Source of the DNA: Daucus carota subsp. sativus
Lineage: Eukaryota; Streptophyta; Magnoliopsida; Apiales; Apiaceae
NCBI RefSeq assembly: GCF_001625215.2
Contig: NC_030389.2
Location: 41,405,454-41,469,453, forward strand
Direction of reading: 5' to 3'
DNA length: 64,000 bases
Part shown: piece after piece, positions 34,633-46,376 of the stretch
Numbering within the stretch: position 1 is the stretch's first letter
How the letters are laid out: the number at the start of each line of letters is the position of its first letter
The notes under the pieces: generated by a model
Told to the model about the DNA's origin: nothing
Seen by the model: the letters and a program-made list of their open reading frames with translations, nothing else
Databases searched by the model: none
Position numbers and translations under genes: made by a program

Positions 34633-37616
34633 TTAGTTATTTCAAATTTTTTAATAAAAATTATCTAATTTTCAAATAAATAAAATCCAAATCAACAAAA
34701 TCAAATTTCCAAAGAGGTGATTAAATTATTTTAAACCGTAAATAACAATTTTAAACTCAACCAAACCGCTCAAAAACTTGAATCAAAATCTGCCGAGTAA
34801 CAGAAAGGATATGAAACTGAAATACATCTGCACACCACAAAGTCTGTCAAGATTATCATCAATATTATCAGATATATCTAGACGGAGAGATATCAGGGAA
34901 CAACTTTGATTCTTCCCAGAGAACAGTTTTTGTGCACCCAGCCTTGAGGTTAATCAAAACTCAGATTGTTTAATCCTTCCTGAATCCTGAGCTATAAAGC
35001 TTAGTCAATCAGCGACGCAATGAACTAATTCGAGATCTTTGATTCTGTCTTAAAAGTAACTCCAAGATTAATAGAGGATCAAGCATACCCAATTATTATA
35101 CTCTAGCTACTAGCTAGCACAAAACTGGGAGCACTTCTCATTGCAGCTTTAATCTCAAAAAGGCCTATCTTTGATCTCCAATTGTTGACTAATACGATAT
35201 ATTATTCGTATCTTCACAAAATTTTATTCTTTAGAGATCGTTAAAAATCAAAGTATATTCACTTTTAACCTAATACGGATGAGATAATATTTTTTGTCAG
35301 ATAAATAACCAGTAATCAATCTCCACGTCTTCCGTCCAACGCCGTTTAGTTATTGTTCTTAAAAAAGTTGTAGAGACAGCAAAACATTTGAAATAGAGTC
35401 AGTGGCATATGATGAGTCAAATAAGACTACTTCGTTCGTCATGCATGACTTAACCTAGAAAAGCTAGGATCTTGATTTATATGGAGACCAAACTTAATTA
35501 TTAGTCCTTCACCTTCCGACGATGATCTCTTTTTTATAATTGTAACAACCGGCAATGACTTCAAGTCATAAACAATCAAATATAAGTATATTACTTTTGA
35601 CAAATTGGAAAATAGTAAAAGATATATTTGTTGATAATAAAAGATATATTTGTTGATAATCAGTTTATGTAAATTTTAAGATGTTAGGGAAATGTCTTAA
35701 ATGGACAATATGAGATATTTCAACAATTTCACTCACTTGAAATCTCATTTTTTTATTGAAAAATAGATCACGAGCGCCCATCTTTGGCACAATTAATATA
35801 TTCGTGTCTATATTATATTGTGAGAATATTAAGAGTGGTGGAGAATCAAATTTGAAACATCTGCTAAACCAGAACTCCGATATCATGTTGTATTAGATGA
35901 ACTCGTTCTCAATCTGCAGGTATACCACAGCTCAGATTTACGAGAGACTCGAATCATTTTCGGATCTGGAGAGAATTGATCATTTAACAACATTGTCAAG
36001 AGAAGCCAGCACAAGATAAATAGACCACCGATCCGAATAAATAAGCAGATGAGAGTAGTTCGATGAAATGAAGCAGGTAGGCAAGCAGTGCGCTGGCGAG
36101 TAATATATATGAAGAAATAAGTACATCGACATTCTATATTCTAGCTAGCAGTGAATGGGTTGGTCAGCCCCCACCATGGATATATTTGTCTCTATTTCAA
36201 CCAACAAGTGGAATCATATTTTTGTGGTGCAGATTCTTCATTTATCGCATTTGTGGCTCACCTATTAATCTATGACTATCCACACTAATTTAACAATTAA
36301 TTATGCACGCAATTCATTGATGTAACATGCTTCCTGTCTCCTGATGATCGATGTAAATCATCAAAACTCAATTTTCTATATTTCATACAACTTTAATCGA
36401 GTTGTCTAAATAATTCTAAATATTATAAAGTACCGTTGCTAGTTTCTTTGTGTAATTAGTTATGATAATTGAAAAATCAAGCTTAAAGGACGACTTGGTT
36501 GTTAGGAGAACCATTCTAATTAAATTAAACAAGCTTTTGCTTGGTTTTTTCTTTTATAACGAATAGAAGCCTTTTAAACTACCATACTTGAAAGTCAGAA
36601 GATAATAGCAGAGTTCTTGTCACCCAGCCTCCTGTACAACTATATATCATGCTAACAATTCGAAAATTAATTTTTTTTGGAATAGTTGAAATTCATTAAA
36701 GCTTGATGAATTTTCAATTACACATTAGTTTTTTTTGGTTCTAAACACTTACTTTATATCTTCAAAGATATAAAAATTTAAAAATTGTTTAGAAACGCAC
36801 ATACATTTTTTCGAGTAATGTTTATGATTAAGACTAGAATAAATAAGAGCAATTGTGACCGAAAGTAACTAAATGACGGATTAAATATTCTAACACAAAG
36901 TACATTACATTGTGATGGACAATTTCCGTCTTTACTAATTTATTTATTCATATATATTTTGTCTAGTCCTCGCAAATTCCAAAAATAAGGAACCTACATA
37001 TTTATATGATAATATATAAAGATAATTAATTAGGTCGGTAATTCGAGTAGACATCAATCTTTTTTCAATCGAGCTGGAGTTTTTGTTTTTTTCAATCGAG
37101 CTGGAGTTTTTGTTTTACGAATCGAGTCTAGTTAGTTTATCCCCTCCATGCCCCGTGTTATTATACTTCAACTACTATTTGTCATAATCGACTACTTAAC
37201 ACTTTTACCGATTAATCATCAACATGATCACTGATAGCTATTATTAACAAATTTTGTAATTTATCAGTTTTCTATATTAAATAGTGATTACATGTCGTTA
37301 TAATTTGTGATAAAATTTAATGTAAAACTAATGTATTTTACATTATAAATGTGATAAAAATTAATCTAAAAATTAATTTATAATTTTTGGCTAATATGAT
37401 TTTTAAAGGCATAAGATCACACATGAGAGTTTAGTGTTTAAATATGAGCTTGTACGTATTGATATTTTAGATGGGCTAAGAAAAAATGTTTAAAATAAAA
37501 TTTTTTGAAATAAAAATCTAACTATTTGAATAAAATCAAAGACAAATGTACATGAAGTAATATAAATCAAATAATATTTGACAAAAAATATATCAAATAT
37601 TAAAATAATAACAATA

Positions 37617-37618
37617 AC

Positions 37619-37697
<79 letters not shown>
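37617..37697. repeat. (AAT)n microsatellite
   Basis: About 26 nearly perfect TAA/AAT trinucleotide units, with a few CAATAA interruptions at both edges. A simple-sequence array with no other structure. Confidence 0.95.
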
Positions 37698-37701
<4 letters not shown>

Positions 37702-39401
37702 TAATAATTTATTAGGTACAAAAGTAAATATCATTATTAATTTATATATTAAAATAATTAAAAATGTGAAAAAAAATTGGGTGTTAGTCCCATCATCATA
37801 ATTTCAAATTTTAATGTCCCAAATAGCATTACTCACAAATTTGGCCCCGAATATACCGCTACATCGTGTACCGTTTTCTTTTAAAAAACAAAACGTTACA
37901 CGGAGTTATGTTAACTCAGAAGTATCGTTGAATAGTTTCATCTTGTTCTTCATGATAGGTTGTTCTTATTCTTTTGAGATAAGCAAATTAATTGATTCAC
38001 TTGATTCTTTACATATACTTGAAGTAGATGATTCTTCTATCTCTTTAGCTGATTTTTTTTTTTTTCAGATTTTGATTATTTAAAAGATTGTTCATGGCTG
38101 GTGTAAAACAAGAAGGTTCGGATAGTTAATGTTGGAGTTCTTGATTCTAGGGTTGCTGGGGGGATCTTAAAACCTTACATGAAGTAGAGTTAGATTGCTT
38201 TCATTTAAAAATTACAATTTTACACGATTAGCGTTTGCATTTTAAAACAAAACACTACTTCATCTACGTTATTAGAGATTATTTTTCACGTTATTTTGAT
38301 CATATTACTTGTAAATTTTGTACTTAGAACGTTTTTCAAAAAACAAAAACACATATGCATACCATCGCCGACATTTATAAGCGCCAAATAACAAGTTCAT
38401 GTCTATGCAGCTTGAATCATTCATTTATAAGACCAATTGCAATTTTCGGAGTTTCGAGGAAGAGTCTTCATATGTAAATACTACTAAATACTATTAAAAC
38501 AATATTAGTATATATCTATATTGTACTAGTAGAACGTTTTAAGTTATAGGTCTTACAAAACCTCTTCTTTTTCTTTCCATCTCTCTGTAATCCGTGAATA
38601 TAGCGACTAGCATGGTCATGCTTGCAGTATCATGTTCCCTCCAACATCCTGCCGACCCTGTAATTAAGAGAGGCTTATTAATACCGAAAGAGAAGTTGAG
38701 TTTAATTTCTCTCTCAATGTTACAATAATTTATATATTCTTGTATTCACACCTCTATTAGAATATTGCAAGGAGAATAATTCATTGAGATACAAGTCATT
38801 TTCGTTACGATAAAGATAATTAATGTTTGTTTTATTCTTAGTAGAAATGTTTTTCTTCTTAAAACAAATATATATTTATGTGTTTAGAAAATATTAAACC
38901 ATCTTAAATATGTAATTCTAGAATATAATTTGAAAACATATCACGTTGTTTAAGTTAAATAAACTTGAAACATTTTATTTCCTTATGTAACAACTTTTGT
39001 TTTGTTCTTTACTTTAAATTAGTTGCACTTTAGTGAAACAAAGGCCTAAAATCTAATTAATATAAGGCTAAATATGTAAAAGAAACAAGAAGTTATGGTC
39101 CTTTTGGACATGAAAGATAAAGTAATTTATGAGTTATATATGACAAATTTATTTATTTACACATAGTAAAATATGATATCATATGTATTTGGACAAGATT
39201 AATATTTATGGGTCGCGGAATCTATCAATTCCACAATCTTTTGTATCGTTCATTTAAATTCGAAATCAGTTGATCTCCCTCAATTCCATGCCATACAAGT
39301 GAACACAACTTAAGTGTTTGGATAATTAAATAAAGAAGCAATTGCGGCTAGAGAAAAAAGCTGCACATTGTACCTTGTGAAATCTATCCACAAAACACAT
39401 A

Positions 39402-40159
39402 GGGTCCTGTTCCCTGACAACCGTGTGTCAGGGAACAGTTATCCAACACATCATCTCCCAGCCGTTGGATAACGATCCAACGGCTGGGACAAAACAAAAA
39501 ATTTTAAGCGATCCGCGCTTTTTTTCCGCGGAACTACTGGATTGCGCTCCCCATCCGCTTTAATTTACGAGGATCTGTGAAATATCCTCCGCTGTAAATA
39601 ATCGCGGAAGGGCTGGAGGGTCTCAGATTCACGACCACATACAATAGTTCAAATACACATCTGTTACCAAAAAACACAGCAGTTCCGGTGATTGTGCGAT
39701 CAATGTGTGCGATTTCTCTGTGCGATCACGCGATTTCATCCGTTGCTTGTCTCGTGTGCACTGTGAAGGTTGACTACTATCACGTTTTTTCTTGATTGTG
39801 CACAACAAAAATGCAGCCATGGTGTTTGTTTTAATGTTGGTATGAATGTGTGTGATTGTGATTGTTCTTCAAAATCCGCGTGTGTGCACTGTGTATGTTT
39901 GGTTATATCGATGCTCTTTGGTATGTGAACTGGGTCTGTATTTTCCGCGTAAATTAATAGCGGAAGGCTAAAAAACAACCAGGCGTTTCGTGTATATTAT
40001 GCGCGGAAAGCGTGCAGAATCATGTCCATCCGCGGAAAAAAAGTGCGAATCGTTTAAATTTTTTTGTTTTGTCCCAGCCGTTGGATCGTTATCCAACGAC
40101 TGGGACATGATGTGTTGGATAATTGTTCCCTGACACACGGTTGTCAGGGAACAGGACCC
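39402..40159. mobile_element. Mutator-like non-autonomous element, 758 bp
   Basis: Long terminal inverted repeats of about 130 bp (39402-39532 and 40029-40159) start GGGTCCTGTTCCCTGACAAC and differ at only a handful of positions. A perfect 9-bp duplication, AAACACATA, flanks the element at 39393-39401 and 40160-40168; 9 bp is diagnostic of the Mutator superfamily. Each inverted repeat carries an internal palindrome (CAGCCGTTGGAT, spacer AACG, ATCCAACGGCTG). The 500-bp interior has CCGCGGA words and no transposase; its open frames look incidental. It is related to the smaller element at 1983-2268. Confidence 0.9.
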
Positions 40160-41087
40160 AAACACATAATAAGCCCATGAAACTTATTTACCAAATAGTC
40201 ATGCACAAGCACAAGTTAGCTTTAAAAAAAAAAAGAAAAAAAAGAAAACCAACTTCTATGTTAGCCAAACACCCCAATTATATATTTTAGCTACAAAATC
40301 ATTTCCATTCCATTTATCTCCTATGCTATTCCAGTTTATTTAAGTAAGAAATTGATACAAATTATTAATCCATCTAGAATGTATAATAACATAGAGGCCG
40401 TTTTGCTATATAAATTAGTCTATTTATAATGTATAGTGGTTTTTCTATATGAAGTAGCTATACTACATAATATACAATTCACAACAATAAAAAGAAAGAA
40501 TTAGTTGAATATATATGCAATTATGCGTAAACTACCAACGGTCGGAGGACGGTCCATGCACCGCGTATAGTTAGATTTGAATATCATTCTTGGAAAGAGC
40601 ATAGAGCACTCCTAAAGCTCTAATAATTCTTTATGTAGTTACTCTAATTATTACACCCAATAATGTTTTATAGGATTAAAAAGAAGTAGATATTTTTATA
40701 TGTATAAACACATGTATGTGTACGTATAAGGTGGTGAGGACGCTGAGGAGGCCCTTGCGGCTCTTGCTCTAAGCCTATATTCACGGTAATGGTTGGTTTT
40801 TATGAAAATACCACATGGAGGAGGAGTATAATTGACAGAACATGATTGCTCATTTTTCAACATTAATTGTTTATTGTAGTTATTCTTTGCAGCTTAATTA
40901 ATTTATCTAATGCAGGTTTATTTCTATATTGGAAATTAAGAGTTGTTTGATTAATGATTCTTTAAGTATTGGACCACAAGGCCACTAATTTCCCTCATCA
41001 TGCCATTCGATTCCCTACATTTATTGTAGGGTTATTTCCCTCTGTTAGTGCAAGGTATAAGTTTACAAAAGATACTTCCAATAGTTA

Positions 41088-41321
41088 CTGCTCCCTCCGT
41101 TCGTAAATAATAGTCGCTTTGACTTTGTGCACGTAATTTGAGGTGTACAAAAAATATACTTCCACGTATTATTTTTCAATTTTTTTTTTCTAAATAAAAG
41201 TTTAACATCTATATTTTTATTCAAATTTTTTTTTTAATAAATAATGTGTAGAAATACATTTTTATTGCATCTCAAAATACGTGCAAAAAGTCAAATCGAT
41301 TAATAAAAGGAACGGAGGGAG
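41088..41321. mobile_element. Stowaway MITE
   Basis: Ends CTCCCTCCGTTCG and CGGAGGGAG are the classical Stowaway terminal inverted repeats. The sequence TACTG occurs directly outside both ends, consistent with a TA target site plus a short extension. About 230 bp and non-coding. The interior inverted arms with GTCGCTTTGACTTTGTGCAC and its counterpart near 41281 extend the foldback. Confidence 0.85.
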
Positions 41322-41739
41322 TACTGTTTTATTTAATAGAAAGAGAGGCAATGTAAAATTACACTTTATATGTGTAGCATTGTTATACAATTCGATAATA
41401 CGTACTTGAACTCTCCGTTTGATGATAATGCTATAACTAGATTTAATTTAGAATATAGGCTTGAGATAAATTCGTGTCAACCACAGTGTTCCACGAGTTT
41501 TTTAGGCTTTGAACTAGCTCTAGGTATTGGAGAACACAATAACACTAATTTTCTTTATAATCATTAAATTAGGTTTATCGGATTTTTGAATTCATATTGA
41601 ATAGACTAGATGTGGCTGTGATTAGTAGGATAATTAGTTCCTAGAGTTAAAAACAAGAAAAAAAGAGAGTTTTTGATAATTATATCAAATTCGAGTTCAA
41701 GTTAAGATCAAATTGAAAATCAAACTCATACATATTCAT

Positions 41740-41920
41740 GATGCGTACGTCTTTTATCCGGTCAAATTTAACTATTTTTGACCGGAAATGACTAAAATCT
41801 ATTAAGTTATGACTGACCGCTGATTCCGGTTCAAAATTAGCTAAATTTGACCGAACGCGGTCAATTTTAACTAAATTTAACTGGAAAAATCAGTCAAATT
41901 TACCTGTTTTTCTTGTAGTG
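41740..41920. mobile_element. Right end of a CACTA-type element (remnant)
   Basis: CCTGTTTTTCTTGTAGTG at 41903-41920 is the reverse complement of the common plant CACTA terminus. Upstream are repeated (T)GACCG and GTCAAATTTAAC words typical of subterminal repeats. I did not find the matching left end, so the left limit is approximate. Confidence 0.5.
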
Positions 41921-42204
41921 ATGTTATCCGCAAATTGACAATTAAATTTGAATGTGATTACAATATTTAAATTTGTATTTACTTATAAATTATAATACAT
42001 AAATATACTCCCTTTTCCTCTATTTTCACCTATTAGATATAATTACCGCTCTTCTCATAATAACCTCATAATTATAGTATATGCTACAATTTCTGTTTAT
42101 GAAATTGTGCAAGTAGCTAGCTTAGAGGAAGTTAAAGGCAAAATAAAAAATTATCAGCTTGTAACATGCGCTTGATTCCAGAAGATCAAGAGTCCAACTA
42201 CCTC

Positions 42205-42214
42205 CACGTGTCAC
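42205..42214 (+). promoter_or_regulatory. G-box with adjoining TGTCAC, upstream of Aux/IAA
   Basis: CACGTGTCAC combines a perfect G-box (CACGTG) with an auxin-response-element-like TGTCAC, 209 bases before the start codon. A TATA-like GGTATATATGG follows near 42256. Such coupling occurs in auxin-responsive promoters, but the motif is short and the role is inferred. Confidence 0.35.
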
Positions 42215-42422
42215 CACAACCGCCGTTGAAACTTGATAGCAGAATGCAGGCATCGGTATATATGGCCATCAAACTGTATACACTGGCTCCCCCATTTGTT
42301 CTATTATTGCATTTTCTCTCTATTAATCTCTCTCATTATAACACATCCATCTTCACAAGTAAACAAAGCAAAGCAAGCGAGATAAATAGCCAGTGATTTC
42401 TGAAGCCAAGGGAGAGAGAAAC

Positions 42423-44413
42423 ATGTTGAAGACTGAGCTGTGCCTTGGATTGCCTGGGGGAGGTGAAGCAGCTGGAGAGATTGTCAAGACTTCTGGGAAG
42501 AGAGGCTTTTCTGAGACGGTTGAGCTGAAACTCAACCTCCAGGGTGATGACTCAGCCCTAGATCTCAAACATGACAAGACCAAGGTTTCGTTGGATCAGA
42601 AGAACAAGGATCAAGTCTCTAGGCCACCTGCCAAGTATGTCACATACACTTATAATTCCATCATGCATGCTCCCATGATATCTCTTGATGTTTCTAGTTT
42701 TTATGCTATATTCCAATGTGACGGAAAGTCGAACCTGAGACCTCTGCTAAACCAGAGTTTTGATACCATGTTGTTGTGAACCACTCTATCGAAAACTTTA
42801 AAGTGTTAGAGAAATGTATCAAATGGATCTCATGCTATATTTCAACAGTTTCTCGTAAAATATTAGTTTTCTTATTTGAAAAAATTCTGCACAATTAAGA
42901 ACATATTTTCCGGTGAACAAACGGAGCCTTAGTTTTGTTTTTATTTCCATGGTTGATGAAAAATATCTGCCATGGAAATAAAGTCAACCAGTCAAATAAT
43001 TAAGACTACTCATATTAGGGTTAGTAGCTAATTTCTGGCCAGCTTGAAAGTACAAGCTTGAATATATTTCGAAATGTTATTATTGAATTATTGTTATGAA
43101 TAGCATGAAACTTGTAGTAACAAAGTGTGGCCATTAATTTGTTTGACAGGGCTCAAGTTGTAGGTTGGCCACCAGTGAGATCTTACAGGAAGAATGTAAT
43201 GGCTGTGCAGAAGAACACCACTGAGGAGAAGACTGAGAAGTCTGCAGCCACCGGAAACAGCATGATCGGCACGGCAGCTGCATTCGTCAAGGTCTCCATG
43301 GACGGCGCGCCTTATCTTCGCAAGGTGGACTTGAAGATGTACAAGAGTTACCAAGAACTCTCTGATGCCTTGGCCAAAATGTTCAGTTCCTTTACCATGA
43401 GTGAGTTTTTCTCTCTTAATACTTCTTATGTTTGCTCGGTTTTGACCCTATTTTCATAGTGTTAGAATATAATAGGATCCTGTTAAGCCCTACTCCTAAC
43501 ATTTTGAGATTCTAGGAGAATTGGTCTCTTAACATAGTATCAGAGTTTAGGCTCGCGAAAGATTTGAGTTCCCATCTCATTGCTTATAAAGTCATTATCA
43601 CGTACAATACTATTCATGTTTCGTGTACCAAATTACCAGTTCCGCCGGATTTTACTATTATTATTGATAATTTTGTAATTTTTTGTCCACGGTAAAATTG
43701 GAATAAGTTGATTACCTAATGGAAAGTGGATCTTAGGATAAATACAAGCCTTATTGCCATATCTCAAAGTGAGTGCAACAATATTCTAAGATTTATATTA
43801 CCACTTGTAACAAGTTTCAGTTTGTTTAATACACATATTCAGGTAACTACGGGTCCCAAGGAATGATAGATTTCATGAATGAGAGCAAGCTTATGGATCT
43901 GCTCAACAGTTCTGAGTATGTGCCTAGCTATGAAGATAAGGATGGCGATTGGATGCTCGTCGGTGATGTTCCATGGGAGTAAGTACAATATAATTATAAT
44001 TAATTAACTTAATAACAGTACATCATCTATCTTAACTAAACACCTTGAGTATCATATTTGCAATCTTAATTGCAGTTTAATTAAAGTTTGTCCGACTCGA
44101 TCATTTTATCAATTTATCGAAGTTAACTAAATTGATTTTGTTACGTATATTGAGATCGAGAAAAAAGATATTAATTATTCGAGTTCTTATCGCAGGATGT
44201 TTGTTGATTCATGCAAGCGTCTGCGCATAATGAAAGGATCAGAAGCCATTGGACTTGGTATGTTAATTTGTATTATCGAATTTTCACTATAATCATAATT
44301 AAATTAACTTAAACTATAGAGAATATATATTTAATTATAATTAATTTAATTTGCATGCAATGAATAATATAACAGCACCAAGAGCCATGGAGAAGTGCAA
44401 GAGCAGGTGCTGA
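42423..44413 (+). CDS. Aux/IAA auxin-response repressor, IAA7/14/16/17 clade
   Basis: Auxin-degraded nuclear repressor of ARF-driven transcription. Five exons (42423-42634, 43150-43400, 43843-43978, 44196-44257, 44376-44413) give 232 residues. Domain I is [11 protein letters not shown] with an LxLxL EAR motif; [16 protein letters not shown] follows. The degron is canonical, [15 protein letters not shown]. The PB1 part has [24 protein letters not shown], then the OPCA segment [17 protein letters not shown]. The end, [21 protein letters not shown], is diagnostic of the AXR2/SLR/IAA16/AXR3 clade. The ATG at 42423 is the first in frame; upstream in-frame sequence starts only with GTG. Introns 1 and 2 contain small retrotransposon-like insertions. 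It stands divergently from the IAA1-4-type gene at 23144-24013. Confidence 0.96.
43460..43547 (+). mobile_element. TRIM-like LTR relic in Aux/IAA intron 2
   Basis: A 75-bp block starting TGTTAGAATATAATAGGATCC and ending GGTCTCTTAACA has the TG...CA form of a very short LTR. It is followed directly by TAGTATCAGAGTT, one mismatch from the tRNA-Met primer-binding site core. No internal or second LTR was found. A related primer-site-like block in the opposite orientation lies in intron 1 at about 42733-42769. Confidence 0.5.
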
Positions 44414-45148
44414 TAAACTAAGGCAAGCATGCCGAAAGTGACCTGGTTGATAATTATTGCTGAAGCAAGTAGCGAACATGGATCTATAAAGCAGGATTGT
44501 TGTTTGGATGTGTCTGTTATTTTTAATTTGACAGTATATAGCTTATATTATTATAAAGTTTGGGACATTTTTAGTGGACAAGAAGCAATAAACTTTCTCA
44601 TTGTCTGCCTTGTTCATTTTTAATGCCTTGCTCCAGCTAAATAATCCTTTCTTTTTCCCTTTCTTTCATACTTGTTGTTTGCTCTCTGAGTTTTTCATCC
44701 TTGAATTAAAGTGTTTGTTTATTTTCATTTTTTTATTGGGTCACAAGATCCTCAAATCTTGTACTCTGATTTTATTATTACTTGTATATTAATTAATGAT
44801 TGATTAATTCATGGGAAAGTTAGTGAATGAGGGAGCAAGGCCATGTGAATGTTGATGGGTGTATTGATTTAACACCAGTTGTTTATGTTTATATATGGAG
44901 AGATTGTATGGATATACAGATATGCAGGAGTATTATTTTATGTGTTTGACAGATGAATGTAGCTATGAGGTTCTTGAATGAACGGAATTTAATGGGGTTT
45001 GGAATTGTATATCGTGTGAAGGTGGGCAGGAGCACATGCATGTCGATCCCTATATGTATGTGTGTTGCTTTAGTTTATCAAGGGACAGATCATGCACAAT
45101 TGCACATGCTCAATTATCTTTTGTGAGACGCATCAATAATCAATGGTG
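44414..45148 (+). other. Aux/IAA 3' flank up to the Copia insertion
   Basis: The 3' UTR and downstream region of the Aux/IAA gene. T-rich, with no further gene. It ends at the target-site copy TTAAT of the Copia element. Confidence 0.55.
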
Positions 45149-45153
45149 TTAAT
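45149..45153. repeat. Copia target-site duplication, left
   Basis: TTAAT immediately precedes the 5' LTR and is repeated directly after the 3' LTR at 55137-55141. A 5-bp duplication is the expected integrase footprint. Confidence 0.95.
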
Positions 45154-46317
45154 TGATACTCTCAAGGTTTTGATGATGACACTAACAGCAAGCTAATAAC
45201 ATGAAACTGATATGTGTAAGCATGCTATCAAAGGTTATTTATGCGGACTAACAGTATTTCAGGATGTTAGCATGATTATAGCTGTCAGCAAGCTTACAGG
45301 AATATTTTCAAGCTATCAGCAGACTTACAGCGTGAACAGAGAAACAGACGGATAAAGATCAAAGTCTATTTTCAAGGAGAATTAATAGGAAACGACTTTG
45401 AAATATTAGAGCTCAGTTTTATAAAGAGTTTCATTCAAAAACGTTTTCCTAACAAATAGGAGATTTTATTTCAAATCGATTTTATCTTTAACAAACTCCT
45501 ACTTTGTTCAAACGGGTTTTTAGTTTAAATATCTTTGCTGAGATGATTTCAAACGTAACTTATCCTTTACTCAGTAATCTTACTTCATTCAAACGTTCAT
45601 CATTCAATTCAAATTTAAACGTGAGGTTGTTACCAAGATCGTTGGGAAATTTGTTGGATTATGACCGTTGGTATGATGTATATAAACTTGAGTGTGGTTT
45701 CGGTTTTGAGAACAAGGAGAACACACCAAGCTTTCTGAAATACAACTCTTTACATTGCTAAATCTTTGTTGAGCTCTAATACTTATATTTGCATATATAT
45801 CTATATTGAGAGTTCATAGTTTCGGTTGTATTACACTTATTCATTGTATTGTTCAAGGTGTAATGTTTTGTTGCTGTGTATCCAGCTTGTGAAACAAGGG
45901 AACAAGGGAACTAGTTAGCTAGAAGAGTATACTTGGGAAGTATAGGTCTTGGTAGGCTTTTGGTTCGTGGTTCAGGGGTTTCAGCAGGCTGATAACAGGA
46001 ACAAGGGAGAAAGGGAGTTATATTATTGAATCTTGTAATCGTTGCTATTATTGATTAATAATATAATCTCTTACCAGTTGGTAGGGGACCAGGACGTAGA
46101 CCATTAGGGTTAGGGGTCGAACCTGGCTAAAATTCTTGGTGTTGCTAGCATACTGCTTTACATTATCTGCATTGCATTTATCTTATTAGCAGGCTAACAG
46201 TTTACTCTGAAAATTAACAGCAGGGTGTCTTTGACAGATTAATTATTCGGTAACTTATAAAAATCGGGTATATTAGCCATAACACCTATTCACCCCCCCT
46301 CTAGGTGTGTAATTTCA
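45154..46317 (+). repeat. 5' LTR of the Copia element
   Basis: 1,164 bp, TGATACTCTC to GTGTAATTTCA. A TATA box, TATATAAA, lies at about 45679-45686 and probably drives element transcription. It matches the 3' LTR throughout, except that it lacks 32 bases corresponding to 54188-54219 of the 3' copy. The 85-codon open frame at 45504-45761 is part of the LTR and also occurs in the 3' LTR; I do not regard it as a gene. Confidence 0.95.
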
Positions 46318-46319
46318 AT

Positions 46320-46333
46320 TGGTATCAGAGCTG
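46320..46333 (+). promoter_or_regulatory. Primer-binding site (tRNA-iMet)
   Basis: TGGTATCAGAGCTG follows the 5' LTR after two bases. It is complementary to the 3' end of plant initiator methionine tRNA, which primes reverse transcription. Confidence 0.95.
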
Positions 46334-46376
46334 TGTTTGTACTAATACTTCTGTAACAGGAATAGTATCGATCGAT

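Larger units (their letters stand above)
33490..42422. other. Gene-poor spacer upstream of second Aux/IAA
   Basis: About 9 kb of AT-rich sequence without a convincing host gene. It contains a Harbinger-type MITE (34254-34632), a short tandem duplication near 35617-35660, a degenerate retrotransposon-like stretch near 35673-35940, an AAT microsatellite (37617-37697), a Mutator-like element (39402-40159), a Stowaway MITE (41088-41321) and a CACTA end (to 41920). The final 300 bases are the promoter and leader of the Aux/IAA gene at 42423. Confidence 0.5.

Noticed and set aside
37610..37710. Array that might be read as a short tandem-repeat locus of CRISPR form
   Set aside because: It is a simple AAT microsatellite without spacers; the sequence is eukaryotic.
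39629..40165. Several ORFs within the 39.4-40.2 kb element
   Set aside because: Short, in both strands and partly within inverted repeats; no transposase motifs.
45504..45761. 85-codon ORF, repeated identically at 54323-54580
   Set aside because: Both copies lie inside the LTRs and are identical because the LTRs are. No family resemblance, so not called a gene.
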